Part shown: one piece after another, positions 24,563-36,864 of the stretch | Layout: each line of letters opens with the position of its first letter | Numbering within the stretch: position 1 is the first letter of the stretch | Origin: Ichthyophthirius multifiliis | Lineage: Eukaryota > Ciliophora > Oligohymenophorea > Hymenostomatida | Length of the DNA stretch: 64,000 bases | Assembly (NCBI RefSeq): GCF_000220395.1 | Contig: NW_004086087.1 | Coordinates: forward strand, 79,410-143,409 | Reading direction: 5' to 3' | The notes under the pieces: generated by a model | What the model saw: only the letters and a program-made list of their open reading frames with translations | Database searches by the model: none | Told to the model about the DNA's origin: nothing | Position numbers and translations under genes: made by a program

Positions 24563-26453
24563 ATTTTTTTATTTTTTTATTATAATTTATTTAAATGATA
24601 ATATATATTTTATTTAATTTTTTATTTTATTATTATTTTTGTAAGACAAATGTATATATGAAATAAAAAATAAATATATATGTATAATTTATATTTTATA
24701 TATAAAAATTAATAAATAAAATTATATATTATATGAAAAGTTGAATCTAAATAAATATTATTTATTTATTAATTACAAAAAAAAACATAAAATATTTTTT
24801 TGGATATAAAAAGATTTGTAAGATCCTATTTATAGAAATTCATATATTTAATTTTTATTTTTAAATATTTCTTATTTATTAAGTTTATGTGTAGATAATA
24901 ATAGAAAATTATTTTTGTATCATTTAAACTTAAAATAATAAAATAATAAATTTATTGATTTAAAAAAATAGAAAACAATTTTTATTTAAAAAAAAAAAAA
25001 ATTATAAATAATTAAACATAAAAGATAAAAAATATTTAACTTAAAGAAAATATTCTGTGAATCTAAAAAATATTGATTCTACCAAGTTTTATTTTAAAAG
25101 CCTTATTTTTTATTTTTTTTATAACAAAGGTCTTAATTGCATTTTTAATATAATATTTTTCCATAATTTTTATTAATTTTATTTTAAATATGTTTAGTTA
25201 GTTTCTATGTATTAAAAATAATTTTTAACATAATATTTTTTTTTTATGAGATAATAATGTATTAGAATCTTATATTATGTAATTATGAATATTTATCTAT
25301 TTTTTTTATTTAAATTTAATATATAACTTTTTTTCATATATAGTTTTAATTATAAAAAAATTACATTGTAATAAATACAATAATGTAATTTATAAATATA
25401 TTAAAAAAAATGTAAAATTAAGAAAAATATATAATTTATTGAAAAAACTAAAGAAGTTTAAATATTTTATTTAAATTTAAATAAAATAAAAAAATAATTA
25501 ATTATTACATAAAAATAATTTAAAAAAATATAAATAAATAATTTAAAAAAAAAAAGTAAAAAAAAGATATACAAGAAAAATTAAAAAATTATTATAATCA
25601 TGTGTAAAAATTAAAATATATAATTAAAAAGTATTAATAAAAAATAAAAATAAACGAATATTTTAATATAAAAAAATATTAATAAATCTAATTTATTAAT
25701 AATTATTGTATTATTTAATATTAAATAAAAATAATAAGAAGAAAAATTAATTAAAAAATAAAAGATTAATATAAATTTAAATAATAATTTATTAATATAA
25801 TTATATTTTATATAAATATAATATAAATATAAATTAATATAAATATATATTTATATATATATATATAATTATATATATTATATTTATTTTTAATTAATAG
25901 ATATTTATTTTTTGATATACATTTTTAAATAGATAATGATATCTTAATATAATGTTTATTTTTTTTATTATTATCAAAATATATTTATATTTAGTTTACC
26001 AACTATTTTAATAATAATTGGTGTTATAAATAAATATATATTATATAATAATTTTATTATAAAAAACTTCAAACAATTTATAATAAATCTAAAAATAATA
26101 TATAAAAAATATTTATGTTTTTCATAATTATAATATATTTTTTATATTTATATATATATATATATATTTATCTAAAATAAATTATATTTGTCTTTAATAT
26201 TATTATATTAAATATTAATTTTTTTTATTTAAAAATAAATAAAAATATTTATATATTTAGATAAATTTTAATATATAAAATCTATTTAATTCTAGAATAT
26301 TTTATTTTAAATTTCTTATTTTTTCTATAAAAATTTACATCATATTTTTATAAATAAAATACATATAATGTTTTAATTATATTTATAAGTAAATAAAAAT
26401 CAAAAAACCAAATACAATTTAAAAAAACATAACATAAAATTAAAATTTTAATT
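24563..26453. other. Long AT-rich intergenic region
   Basis: Nearly 1.9 kb of poly-A/T and TA-rich sequence between two minus-strand transporter genes. I see no codon pattern, RNA gene or repeat family in it beyond short TA tracts (near 25845-25870 and 26150-26167). Confidence 0.6.
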
Positions 26454-28163
26454 TCATTTTTTAATAAGTTCACCTGCTTAATTGTAATATTTAGACCAAT
26501 CAGTTTTTAAATTATAAAATCTAATAATACCCAAGCATAAAAGCGCAAATATTCCATCGATATAAACAATTAATTCAAATGAGTATTTTTTTGAAAGATT
26601 ATAAACCATCAAAAACTAAATGAAATTCGATATACCGAATCCATACCAATACACTCCATATAATAAAGAACTTACTTTAGTTCCGAAAAGTTAACCTGCT
26701 AAAACTGGGAACATAGCCATAATTCCTCCAAAAGCCGTATGACAGGCAAAAACCCATACTAAATATATAAATTTATGTATAAAAGCTAATCTATAAATAA
26801 AAGCTAAAATTATTTCAAAAATCAATAATTTCGAAAATATATTCCTAAATGAGTATTTGTCTAATAAACTAGACCATAAAGGTCTAGAAACACCATTTGC
26901 TATAGATGCAAAAGCTCCACAAATAGTTAAAAAAGAATCATCTGAAGTAGCTTTTTTTCCTATAGTTTTATAGTTACCATTTACTAGTAAACCTAAACCA
27001 AGTGAAAGAATACCAACGAGTAAAGAAACATAAAATTATTGAGTTTTAACGGCTATTTTAGGTCTAGGGCATGGTAAAGGATAGTGATGGTTATCATGAT
27101 CGTCTTTTTTTTTAGCAGGTACAAGTCCTCCTGTAGTTGTTGAGGCAGAAATTTCTTTTTAATATTTAGATTAGGATTAATTATAGGCTGAATTAAGTGA
27201 ATTCATGAAGTTATTTGGAGGCTTATAATTATTATTAGTAGAAGCATTTTAAGACTTGGATAGATTTTGCATTTCTGTCATTTATTATCCTTAAATTTCT
27301 TCTACATCTTGTTTTTCGACAAATTCATCCACCATAATATTGACTTCATCATCGTCTTTTAAAATATTATTTATGAGCTTTTCTTTCAACTCTTTTTCTT
27401 TAGCCTTATCCACTTATCCGTTTTTTAATTAATAAGATTATTCAATTAATTATTCTTTTAATCTTCTTTCTTCTTCTCCGGCTTGATTCGGGTGATAAAA
27501 AAGCAATGAAGCACCTACCATAAACAATAGAATATAATATTGGCATAATTTCCTTAATACTTTTGGTACATTTCGGGCCACTTCTTCGGATTCTCCATAA
27601 AAATATTTATTTATATGCTCCTCGTCGTATATAGGTTTCATATTATTTGGGTTTACTAAAGAAAAGAAAGTCAATCCAAAAATTAAAGAACATAATCCAT
27701 ATCCCATTAATATAATTCCAGAAACCAACCCTTTTTTTTTCGGGAAATATAACGAACCCATATATATCGGAATATAATACATAGTACCAGTAATTATACC
27801 AAACATAATACCATATATTAATATAAATTAATAAAAGGACAATACAAAACTAGATATATAAATGCAAAATGTAGCCGCAGCACCCGCACAATAACAATAT
27901 AATCTTGCACTTCTAAATCTTTTCACAGCCCGAACACCTAAAGGCATTCCTGTAGCCACACAACACATCATAACTGGAAATATCGAAGCCCCGGTTTCTA
28001 TAGAAAGAGTTGGATCATCGACTAAACGGAAATATGAGGTTATGTATACATTTAATGTACCCCACATATATAAGGCACCGCATGCTAAGTGCATTGTAAA
28101 ACCACCAAGGAGGGTTAGGTAACCTTTTAGATCGGAAGGTTCTGTACTTAGTAAATGCATCAT
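26454..28163 (-). CDS. MFS transporter, oxalate/formate-antiporter (OFA)/monocarboxylate-like, copy 1
   Basis: Intronless, 569 residues, ATG 28163 (a second ATG follows at once) to TGA 26456-26454. N-terminal six-helix half: GYLTLLGGFTMHLACGALY, MWGTLNVYITSYFR, MPLGVRAVKRF (loop 2-3 of MFS type) and GIITGTMYYIPIYMG, PKKKGLVSGIILMGYGL. A central hydrophilic loop of about 130 residues (KEKELKEKLINN, then Thr/Ser/Asn-rich) separates it from the C-terminal half, which holds YVSLLVGILSLGLGLL, NGVSRPLWSSLLDKYSFR (loop 8-9) and LLYGVYWYGFGISNFIQ. Overall layout and motifs fit OFA/SLC16-like major facilitators. Codon use is less AT-biased than most genes here. A close paralogue lies at 52027-53693. 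Confidence 0.85.
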
Positions 28164-29100
28164 TTTTTTTATTTATTTTTTTGTATTTTTTTTTTGTGTT
28201 TTTTTTTTTTGTGTTTTTTTTTTTTTTCCTATCTTTAATATATATATATATATATATTTATTATTATTATTATTTTACTTTTTTATTTATCTATTTAATT
28301 ATTTTTTTTAAAAAAAAATATTTATATGCGTATTTTTATATTTTTTGAAATTTAATTTTTTTTTTAAATAATTAATGTTATTTGCTTTTTACAGTATTGT
28401 TTTGTTTTTTTCCTTTGTTATTATATAGTGTATTTTTTGTTAATATAAAATTTTCTATTTTGAATTATTGTATATTTTTTTTTATTAAACATATATACAT
28501 ATATATTTTTATTTAAAAAAATAAATAATTAACTTTTATTTATAAATATGAATTTCCTCTATATTTAAATTGCTTATTATTACTTTTAAAATTATAATAA
28601 TAATTATTTAAAAAATAAATAAAAATAAATATTTTATTTGTAAAAAAAAAAATATAAAAAGCAATTAATTATAATTGTTATTTTATTATTATTTTTAATT
28701 AATGTATTTTAGTTAAAAATTATTTTATTATAAATTTATATTATAATGCTAAATATATTATAAATTATCAAAGTGTTAATATATTAATTTTAGCAGTCGT
28801 TTTAAATCATCAGATATTTACTGTTTTTTTATAAAATCAAGCAAATATAAATATTAAAATAAATGAATTTTGATGTTGTAAATATCTTCACAATACAAAT
28901 ATATAAATACAATAATATCTTTTTTAAAAAAATTAATATTTTATATAATGTAATATAATTTAAATACTAACTAAAATAATAATTAATTATAAATAAATTT
29001 ATAATTATATAATAATAAAAATTTATAAAAATTAATTATTAAAATAAAATTCAAAACCAATTAAAAAATAAAAATAAATTAAAAAATTTAAAAAAGAATT
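28164..29100. other. Divergent intergenic region
   Basis: Between the MFS start (minus) and the next plus-strand start. Long pyrimidine (T) runs at 28164-28226 directly upstream of the MFS ATG, read as A-runs on its coding strand, may be its 5' leader. Otherwise AT-rich only. Confidence 0.5.
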
Positions 29101-29731
29101 ATGAATTCAAAAGAAAAATATAATATACTATAAGATTGTTAAAAAAAAGTTGAAAATAAAAAATAAATAAAAAATCAGTCTTCAAAAAAATCAAATAAAA
29201 CCTATAACTCATTAAAATAATTTATAAAAAAATCATAGAAAAGAAAATAATGTAGGTAGTCCGCAAACAAAAGATCGTACTAAAAAATTTTATAAAGGAT
29301 AAAGATATGCCCATGTGTATCCAAAATTTTGCTGATGACCTAGTAGAAGAAAATTTTCCAATAATTGAAGAGGAAATTTAATATTAAATAAGATTAAAAA
29401 CAGATATTGCTTTCGTAGAAGCTTCTAAACCGGAGGTTTCAAGTTATTTTTGGATATGTTGGAAATTTAAATCATTGTAAATATAAATATTACTTTTAAT
29501 ATTATTTTATTTTAAAAAGATTTTTTTTTTAATAATAAAATAATAAGCATAAAATTAAATAAAGATAAATAAAGATAATTTTAATTTAAAATTAAATTTT
29601 TAAAAAAATAAAAAAAATATAAAAAAAAGAATTTTATTATATATAAATTTTATAGCATTTTTAAATTATATTAGTAAATAATGGTTAAAATTAATAAATT
29701 AATAAATATATAAATATGATTATAAATAAAA

Positions 29732-29763
<32 letters not shown>

Positions 29764-30765
29764 AATTATTCTATGTAACCATACAATAAAACTTTAGGTT
29801 AAAAAATGAAAAGTTTATTATGGTGGATATTTTTTATAGCTTCTTTGATTCCTTATTATGGTATAAGTAGCTTTTATTTTATTTTCAGATTTTTGGTTAT
29901 GGATAAATAAGATGAATATTAATTAACAAACTTTATTTTTTGTTTTAAAAAATACCAATTTATAAGCTAAGGAGTAATAGGTGGAGTTATTGGTTTTTAC
30001 TTGTTTTTTTAATGTGTAGATAGAAATACTAATATTTAAATTACTGTTTTAGACAATTGCAATACATATGGCCCAGGTTTATTAGTACATCCTTAAGTAG
30101 ATATTATTTCATACGGAATTAATATACTTTTGATTTGGATTACTTTAATTTTTTTACCTTTTTCAGAATAAAAAGGATAACATAGATTCCGCTTAGCTGA
30201 AGATGAACAGGAAAAAGAAAGAGATGTCAAATTAAAAATAGCTAAAAAAATAAAGGCAAAAATAAATAAAAAAATAGAAAATTTAGCTTTGGAAGGAAAA
30301 AATGTCACAATTAAAGATTTAGCAAAAGAATATAATTTAGATGAATATGACGATGAATACAAAGATAAACCCTGTTGTCCCTCTATTAACTTTAAAAGAG
30401 GAGGAGGCGTAAAAATACTGGTAATTTGGGATATTTTCTCATTTGGATTAGCTGTGCTTTTCTTCTATTAAAGTTATAAAATTGAAGCTTATAATTTTAT
30501 GGAAGCTAAGGGACATGTTTACTTCACTAAATGGATTTATTCTTGTCTTAGTTTACCTTTTTTATTTTTCAATTTACCTCTTTTAAATTCATTAGTTAAT
30601 AGGGCAAAGCCAACTGGGTATGATTAGTGGGGAAATACTGTACCTATTAAGGCAAATATTAATTATATTGATGATGATGATGATGATGATGATGATTATC
30701 TATTAGATGATATTGATTTAGAATAGTAAACGGATACAAAATAATCTGAATCAAATAATAAATGA
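29101..30765 (+). CDS. Multi-span membrane protein with Asp-rich tail, unknown
   Basis: Best model: exon 29101-29476, intron 29477-29759 (283 bp, ends in a TA tract), exon 29760-30765; about 460 residues after adding one A near 29226 (A7 run). The N-terminal part is hydrophilic (EENFPIIEEEIQYQIRL). Hydrophobic segments follow: SLLWWIFFIASLIPYYG, VIGGVIGFYLFF, ISYGINILLIWITLIFL, then a charged helix (LAEDEQEKERDVKLKI) and a conserved-looking block (KDLAKEYNLDEYDDEYKDK, CCPSINFKRGGG), then two more segments (ILVIWDIFSFGLAVLFFY, WIYSCLSLPFLFFNLPLL). The tail has eight consecutive Asp coded by GAT repeats (30669-30692). The alternative is a shorter protein beginning at the ATG 29761. Family not recognised. 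Confidence 0.65.
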
Positions 30766-31339
30766 AGAAAAAATGCTATATTTTGGAAATAATTATATTA
30801 TCTATAATTAAAAAATTTTATTATTATATTTTTTATTTTTATATATTATTATTTTATTATAAATTAATAAAATATTCATAAATAATATGCAATCTATTAT
30901 TTAATTATTAGTTATGCCTAAATTCAATTTTATATAATTAAAATATTTCAAAAATATTAAAATTTATTTTTGTTTTAAATATAAATAAAAAAAAAACATT
31001 TTTTTAATTAAATGTCAATTTTAAAATCAAAAAAAAAAAAAAAAAAATTTAATTTTCTAATTTAAAAAATAATCAAATATAAAAAAAATGAAAAAAAAAA
31101 AAAAATATATATAAATATGAAATTTGACTAATTTAAATAATTCTATTAATTTTTTTATTTTTTAATGATAATTTTTATTTAATTTATACAAAAATCACAA
31201 AAAAAAAAATTCAAATTTTAAATTTCAAAATAAAAAAAAATATTTTTTTTTTAATAAAATAAAATAAAATAATTGATATATAACAAAAAAATTATCTATA
31301 TTAAAAAAAACATAATAAAAAATTAAGAAATAAAAAAAA
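30766..31339. other. AT-rich intergenic region
   Basis: Spacer between two plus-strand genes; several A15-18 runs, no other signal. Confidence 0.5.
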
Positions 31340-32954
31340 ATGTACAATAATTAAATATTGTAAAGTAAAAAAATAATAAATAAACAATCAAAATATCATT
31401 GTTAAGAAACGTAAAATTAACAAAAAAATAAAAAAATATTTAAAGAATTTTATAAAAAACAGAAATTATAGTTCAAATGCAACAACTTTACATAAACAAA
31501 CATTTTTAGCATCACCTGGAAATTTTTCGTCTTCATAAAATACTAATTATATTGATAAAATAAAATAAAATAATTCAAAAAACGATGAATTTGTTTCTTA
31601 ATTTACAAAATGTACAAATGAAAGCAATATATATTGTCAAAATCATACGAATAAAAAAGTTAAATATTAAATGAAAGAAAATCCGAAAGAAAAGTTTTGT
31701 ACAAAATGTGCCATATAATATTTATAAAAAGGGAAACTAATATAAGAAATAAAAAATAAAGAAGGTATATATATTATATAAAAAAAAAATATCTTTATTA
31801 AAAAAAAAAAATATTTAATATATATTCTATATTTATTTAAATTAATATAAAATATAAATAAATTATTATATTAATATAAATATAAAGAAGTAAAAGAACT
31901 TGATAATTTTATAAAACAGTTAAGTATTATTAAAGATTAAAACTAAAAACTCTTAATTTAATTAAAAAAGAACTTCTAAAATATTAAAGAGCATACTTTT
32001 TCTTAAATCCAAATAGTAAATTAAGCCTATATTGATATTGAAAAAGCCATATATGAATCAAGAACTGAATAAATAAGTATTTTAAATGAGAAAATGTGGG
32101 AAAATATAAATAAAATTGAAATTTATTAAAACACTGCAATTTTAAACGAGAGTAAAATAAATTATTATTTCTCCGATATATAATAAAACTATAATAAAAT
32201 AATTGAGGAATTAAATATTTCAGAAATAAGAAATATAATAGATCCTTTGTAATAATAAATATAATAAATATAGTAAAATATGCTCTAAATATAAGAAGTT
32301 TTATAAATAGATTATGTATATTTAGAAAAAAGTAATGATTATTAGGCTATAAAATAATAGATCAATTAATTTTTTTTAAAATCTAAAAACATATAAAAAA
32401 ACATTTTTTTAGAAAACATATTATAAGAATAAATTGAAATATTAAATATTTCTGTTAGTGAGAAATAATTAACAACAGAAAGTGAAGAATTGGCATAATC
32501 GGGTGTCCTTTTATAATAAAATCATAGTAAAATTTCTAATAAAAGTAATATTAGTACAAATAAAATTATAAACTATAATGATGTACATGAAAGTTGTAGA
32601 AAAAATAATATCTTGTAATAAAGTCCTTTGTAAATTAAAGAAAATAAAAAAAATTTAAATATCTAAACAGAACCTAGTCATCTCCATTATAATAAATGTA
32701 AATAAATGTAAGATAAATAAGGAAATTTTTAAAGAAACCTTCATTATTTAAATGATGATAATTTCTAATCTAGTAATAAATAGTTATAATAATAATTCTA
32801 ATTATAATAAAAGCAATAATAGAAATAATTTTAAGAATTAAATATAAATAATAATAATAATAATAATAACGGAGTAGTTTATAAATCTAAATAACCTAAT
32901 CTAAAATCGAATTTTCATAAAAATTAAATTTTTTAATAAATGAAAGTGAATTGA
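31340..32954 (+). CDS. B-box-like zinc-binding coiled-coil protein
   Basis: ATG 31340, TGA 32952-32954, intron 31765-31890 (126 bp, phase 1); about 496 residues once two missing bases in the A-rich first 120 nt are allowed. After a basic head there is a Cys/His block, CTNESNIYCQNH..KVKY, then KFCTKCAIQYL, with spacing like a B-box zinc finger. A long helical region (IYESRTEQISILNEKMWEN and following) and an Asn/Gln-rich tail come after. The B-box plus coiled-coil order recalls TRIM proteins, but no RING is present. It is next to another B-box protein on the same strand. Confidence 0.68.
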
Positions 32955-33583
32955 TTTTTTTTTTCTTCTAAAATTAAATATATATTATTTATTTATTTAT
33001 CATTATTTTGTTTTATTTTTTGTGATATATTTTTTAAATATATCATATATATTATTTGTATATTAATAATTTTATTAAATATTATAAACTTTTTATTTAA
33101 TATTTTTTAAAACAAAAAATCATTTTTTATATTTTCTTTAATTTTAGTTAAAATATAAATTATTAAATATTTTTCTTTTAATATATATAAAATATATAAT
33201 TTAATTTTTCTATTTTTAAAAAATAAAAAAATGTGTTTATTTTTGATTATTATATATAATTTTTAAATTCTATAAACACTTATTTATTTTATTAAAAAAA
33301 TAGAAATTATTATATATTATATTTAACTAAAATTTATTTTATTTTTTATAAAATTATTAATAATATTTTTTATTTTATTTTTCTAAATAAATATATAAAA
33401 TTCAACAAAATTTACATTGTTTTTTTAATTCAAAAAAAAAATTATATATTTGCAAAAAAACATTTATAAAAATAAAAATTAATAATATATAGAAAGAAAT
33501 AAAATAAAAAGAACTTTAGAAATATATAGAACAACATAAATTAATTTTTTTTTAAAAAATAATTAAATAAAAACATAAATAAA
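32955..33583. other. AT-rich intergenic region
   Basis: Spacer of about 630 bp between two plus-strand B-box genes; nothing recognisable. Confidence 0.5.
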
Positions 33584-35304
33584 ATGGGTCCTATACTCTC
33601 TTCATTTCGTTTAATTTTTCAAAATATATATAGTGAACAGACTTTATCAGATTTAGAATCAATATCTGATATCGAAAATGAATTAAAGCATACCTAAGGA
33701 CAACAAGTATGCTAAATCCATAAAAGAATTCTTGAATATGTATGTATAAACTAGAATTGTAAAAGACCAGAGCGTTTTTTATGCAGACTATGTTTCTAAA
33801 AGAATCACTAAAATCACATAATATAATAAATAGATTAATTTAAGTAAGAAATGATAGACTATATATAAGAAAAAAAACTCGAAAGAACAGAAGAAATAAG
33901 AAATAATAAATTTTGTAATAAAATATAAGAAGAATTGGAATAAAATATAAAGATTTCTTAATAATTTATATACGAGAAATTGATATATAATATAGAAGAA
34001 TTTCAAGGAAAAATAAAGAATTTATTAAATTCAAAAAACTATATAGAATTGATTTAAATAAAAAAAAATACTCAGAAATAATCCAAATATACTCTTAAAA
34101 TTAAAAAATGGCCCAATAATAATTATATTGGACTTAGTTTGATGTTATAAATGAGTTAAAAACATATGAAAATTCATAAAAAAATAAATAATTAAATTTC
34201 TTCTCTTTATTAAAATATACATCATAAAAATGCTCTATTTAAAAATATATAGAATTTAATAAATTAACCACATGTTTATTTTCAAGTGTCATTTTATTAA
34301 ATAATTCATATTTTTTTATTATATATTTAGACTAATTATGCCATTTTTAAATCTCTATTTATGATTTTTAAACACTTAAATAATAAAAAATATAGTTTTT
34401 ATGTTTTTTGTAGGATTAATCTTTGAATATTAATTATTACATATAATAAGCTTAGTATATAAAGTATATTTAGACTGAAAATAATTAATAAATTTAATAA
34501 AAAGATGACTAAATTAAAGACTTAGATGAATAAATTTGTAAAGATTTATTTGAAAATTAAATACTTTTATTTAATTAAGGAATTCGTTTTTTAATTTTTT
34601 GTGAAAAATAAACTAATATTATATACGTTTTTAAGTTTCTAAAAGAAAATAATAAAAAAATACTCAAAAAAATGCATTCTATTAAATATTTAAATATTAA
34701 AACTATTTTTTTTATAAACTAAAGACTTTTCGGTATTTTGATAGATAAAAAAATATTAATTTTTAATCTTTTTTTGGGAAAAATAATCAAATCTTTTACA
34801 ATAAAGAATTTAAATTAAAATGAAAATTTAATAAAATCTTTAAAATTTAACAAAAATATTGGATATATATCATATATAAACTAAAATAATCAATATATTA
34901 TATATGATTGGATATAAAGAGTTCAAATTTTGGAATTTTAAATAAATTATAGTTAAAATTTTAAACGAATATTTAATAATTTTAATATTTTTGTTTAATT
35001 CTATTATTTTATGTATAAAGATTTAAATTTTTAATTAGAGAAATAGAATATTTATTTATAAGAATATATATTTTATGAAAGCGATTTTAAAAGAAATAAT
35101 AAATAGTATTGTATACCTTTTGTTAAAAAACATAACAATTAAAACATAATTGGATGTATATATTTATAAGGTAAATAAATAAAGGAGATAGAATTTGATT
35201 TATAAAATATGTTAAATCCTTATGAAAATATAAAAAAAATATAAATTGTTAATGATTATTTTATTATTTTTTTATAAAATGGAAAAATATTATAAATTAA
35301 ATGA
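33584..35304 (+). CDS. B-box zinc-finger protein, 573 residues
   Basis: ATG 33584, TGA 35302-35304, no intron. The N-terminus MGPILSSFRLIF starts with Gly2 and could be acylated. Residues about 45-90 form a B-box pattern: CQIHKRILEYVC, then CKRPERFLCRLC and NHQNH, with Cys/His at the expected places. A long helical region follows (QEKKLERTEEIRNNKFC). The C-terminal 250 residues alternate short hydrophobic strands (RLFGILIDKKILIFNLFLG, NIGYISYINQNNQYIIYDW, IIGCIYLQGKQIKEIEF), suggesting a beta-propeller-like domain; this is inference. One A appears missing near 34405 (GATTAATC); with it the frame is continuous and 574 codons long. Confidence 0.68.
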
Positions 35305-35850
35305 TAATAAAAATAATTATTAAATTTATTTAAAAAATTTATATTAATTATAAAAAAAAAAATATATTTTATAATAAATTACTATGTTAATAAATAAAGA
35401 TAAAAATTAATAATAATATATCTAAATAAAATATTATATAAAAATTTATATAAATAAAAAGTTTTTAAATATTATAATAATATATAAACACCTTTATTAT
35501 TTAAATATTAATCTAAATATATATAAATATATATATGTATATATTATTATATTTTTTTTTTTATTATATTCTTTTATTTATATGCATAATGGAAAAACAA
35601 TTAAAATTATTAATTTTTTTTTTTTTAATCTAATATTTAATTTTATAAATAAAACCATTGTATATACATCGAAAAATATATAAATATTTTTTTAAAAAAA
35701 TAAAGTTATTAATTTTTTATTTATATTTTTAAAAATTATATATAAAAATATATTAAACATCCTTTTTTAAAAAAAGATTTTATAAAAGATTTTTTATTAT
35801 TTCCTTTATTTTAAATAAATAAAAATATAATCTAAATAATCATAGACATT
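35305..35850. other. AT-rich intergenic region
   Basis: About 545 bp upstream of the HDAC-IPK gene, so its promoter should be here. Only A/T runs and TA-rich stretches are visible. Confidence 0.5.
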
Positions 35851-36833
35851 ATGGAATAACTTCAAAAAGAACTTTCAAATTTATAAATAACTGATTAAAT
35901 CCACAATAACTAAAATTCTTAAAAAACCGGTATTCTCTATGATCTAGACTAATTAAAGCATAATTCTTCCCGCCAACATGTCGAATGTCCCGGACGTCTT
36001 TAATCTATATATGATCACTTGAATAAAAAGTAACTTCTTTAAAAGCCTAATATTGAATTAGTAAATAAGCTCCATCCAGGTCTTCGTGAGATAATATAAT
36101 ACGTCCATAATGATGATTATATAGATTTTATTGACTAAATGTGGCCTGAAAAAACTTCTAAAAAAGAAATATATATCATAGATACTTATTTTAATAAAGA
36201 TAGTGCATATTGTGCATATTTAGGTGTCGGCGCAATATAATAATCAATAGATAAAATAGAGAATAATGATTGGAAAAATGCATTTTGTATAATAAGACCT
36301 CCTGGTCATCATTCTGGTTATTCTAATGTATGTACGGGTTTTTGCTTTTTTAATAATGTGGCTATAGCGGCTAAATATATATAAAAAAAATACAATAAAA
36401 AAAAAATTCTCATTTTTGATTGGGATATTCATCATGGTGATGGAACTTAAATTATTTTTAAAGACGATCCTTCAGTAATGTTAATTTCATTTCATAGATA
36501 TGATGAAGGTATTTTTTTTTATAAATAAATAAAATATTTATTAAAAAAAAGGTATGTTTTACCCATCATCAGGATCTCCGAGTAATGTAGGAGAAGGAAA
36601 AGGAGAAGGATATAAAATAAATGTAGGCTGGAATATTGGTCATAAAGAATATAGTCTAAAAGCAGGAACTGATGAATATATATATGCTTTCGAAAGAATA
36701 GCATGGCCAATTATATAAGAATTTGAACCTGATTTTGTAATTGTTTCAGCTGGTTTTGACTCTGCAGAAGGAGATCCATTAGGATAATGCAGTGTATCAT
36801 ACGAAGGATATGCGTAAAATAATAATTATAATA

Positions 36834-36864
<31 letters not shown>

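Noticed and set aside
29761-30765. Membrane gene starting at the ATG 29761
   Set aside because: Possible, but the upstream exon and a GT..AG intron at 29477-29759 keep phase exactly, so the longer model is preferred; both are stated.
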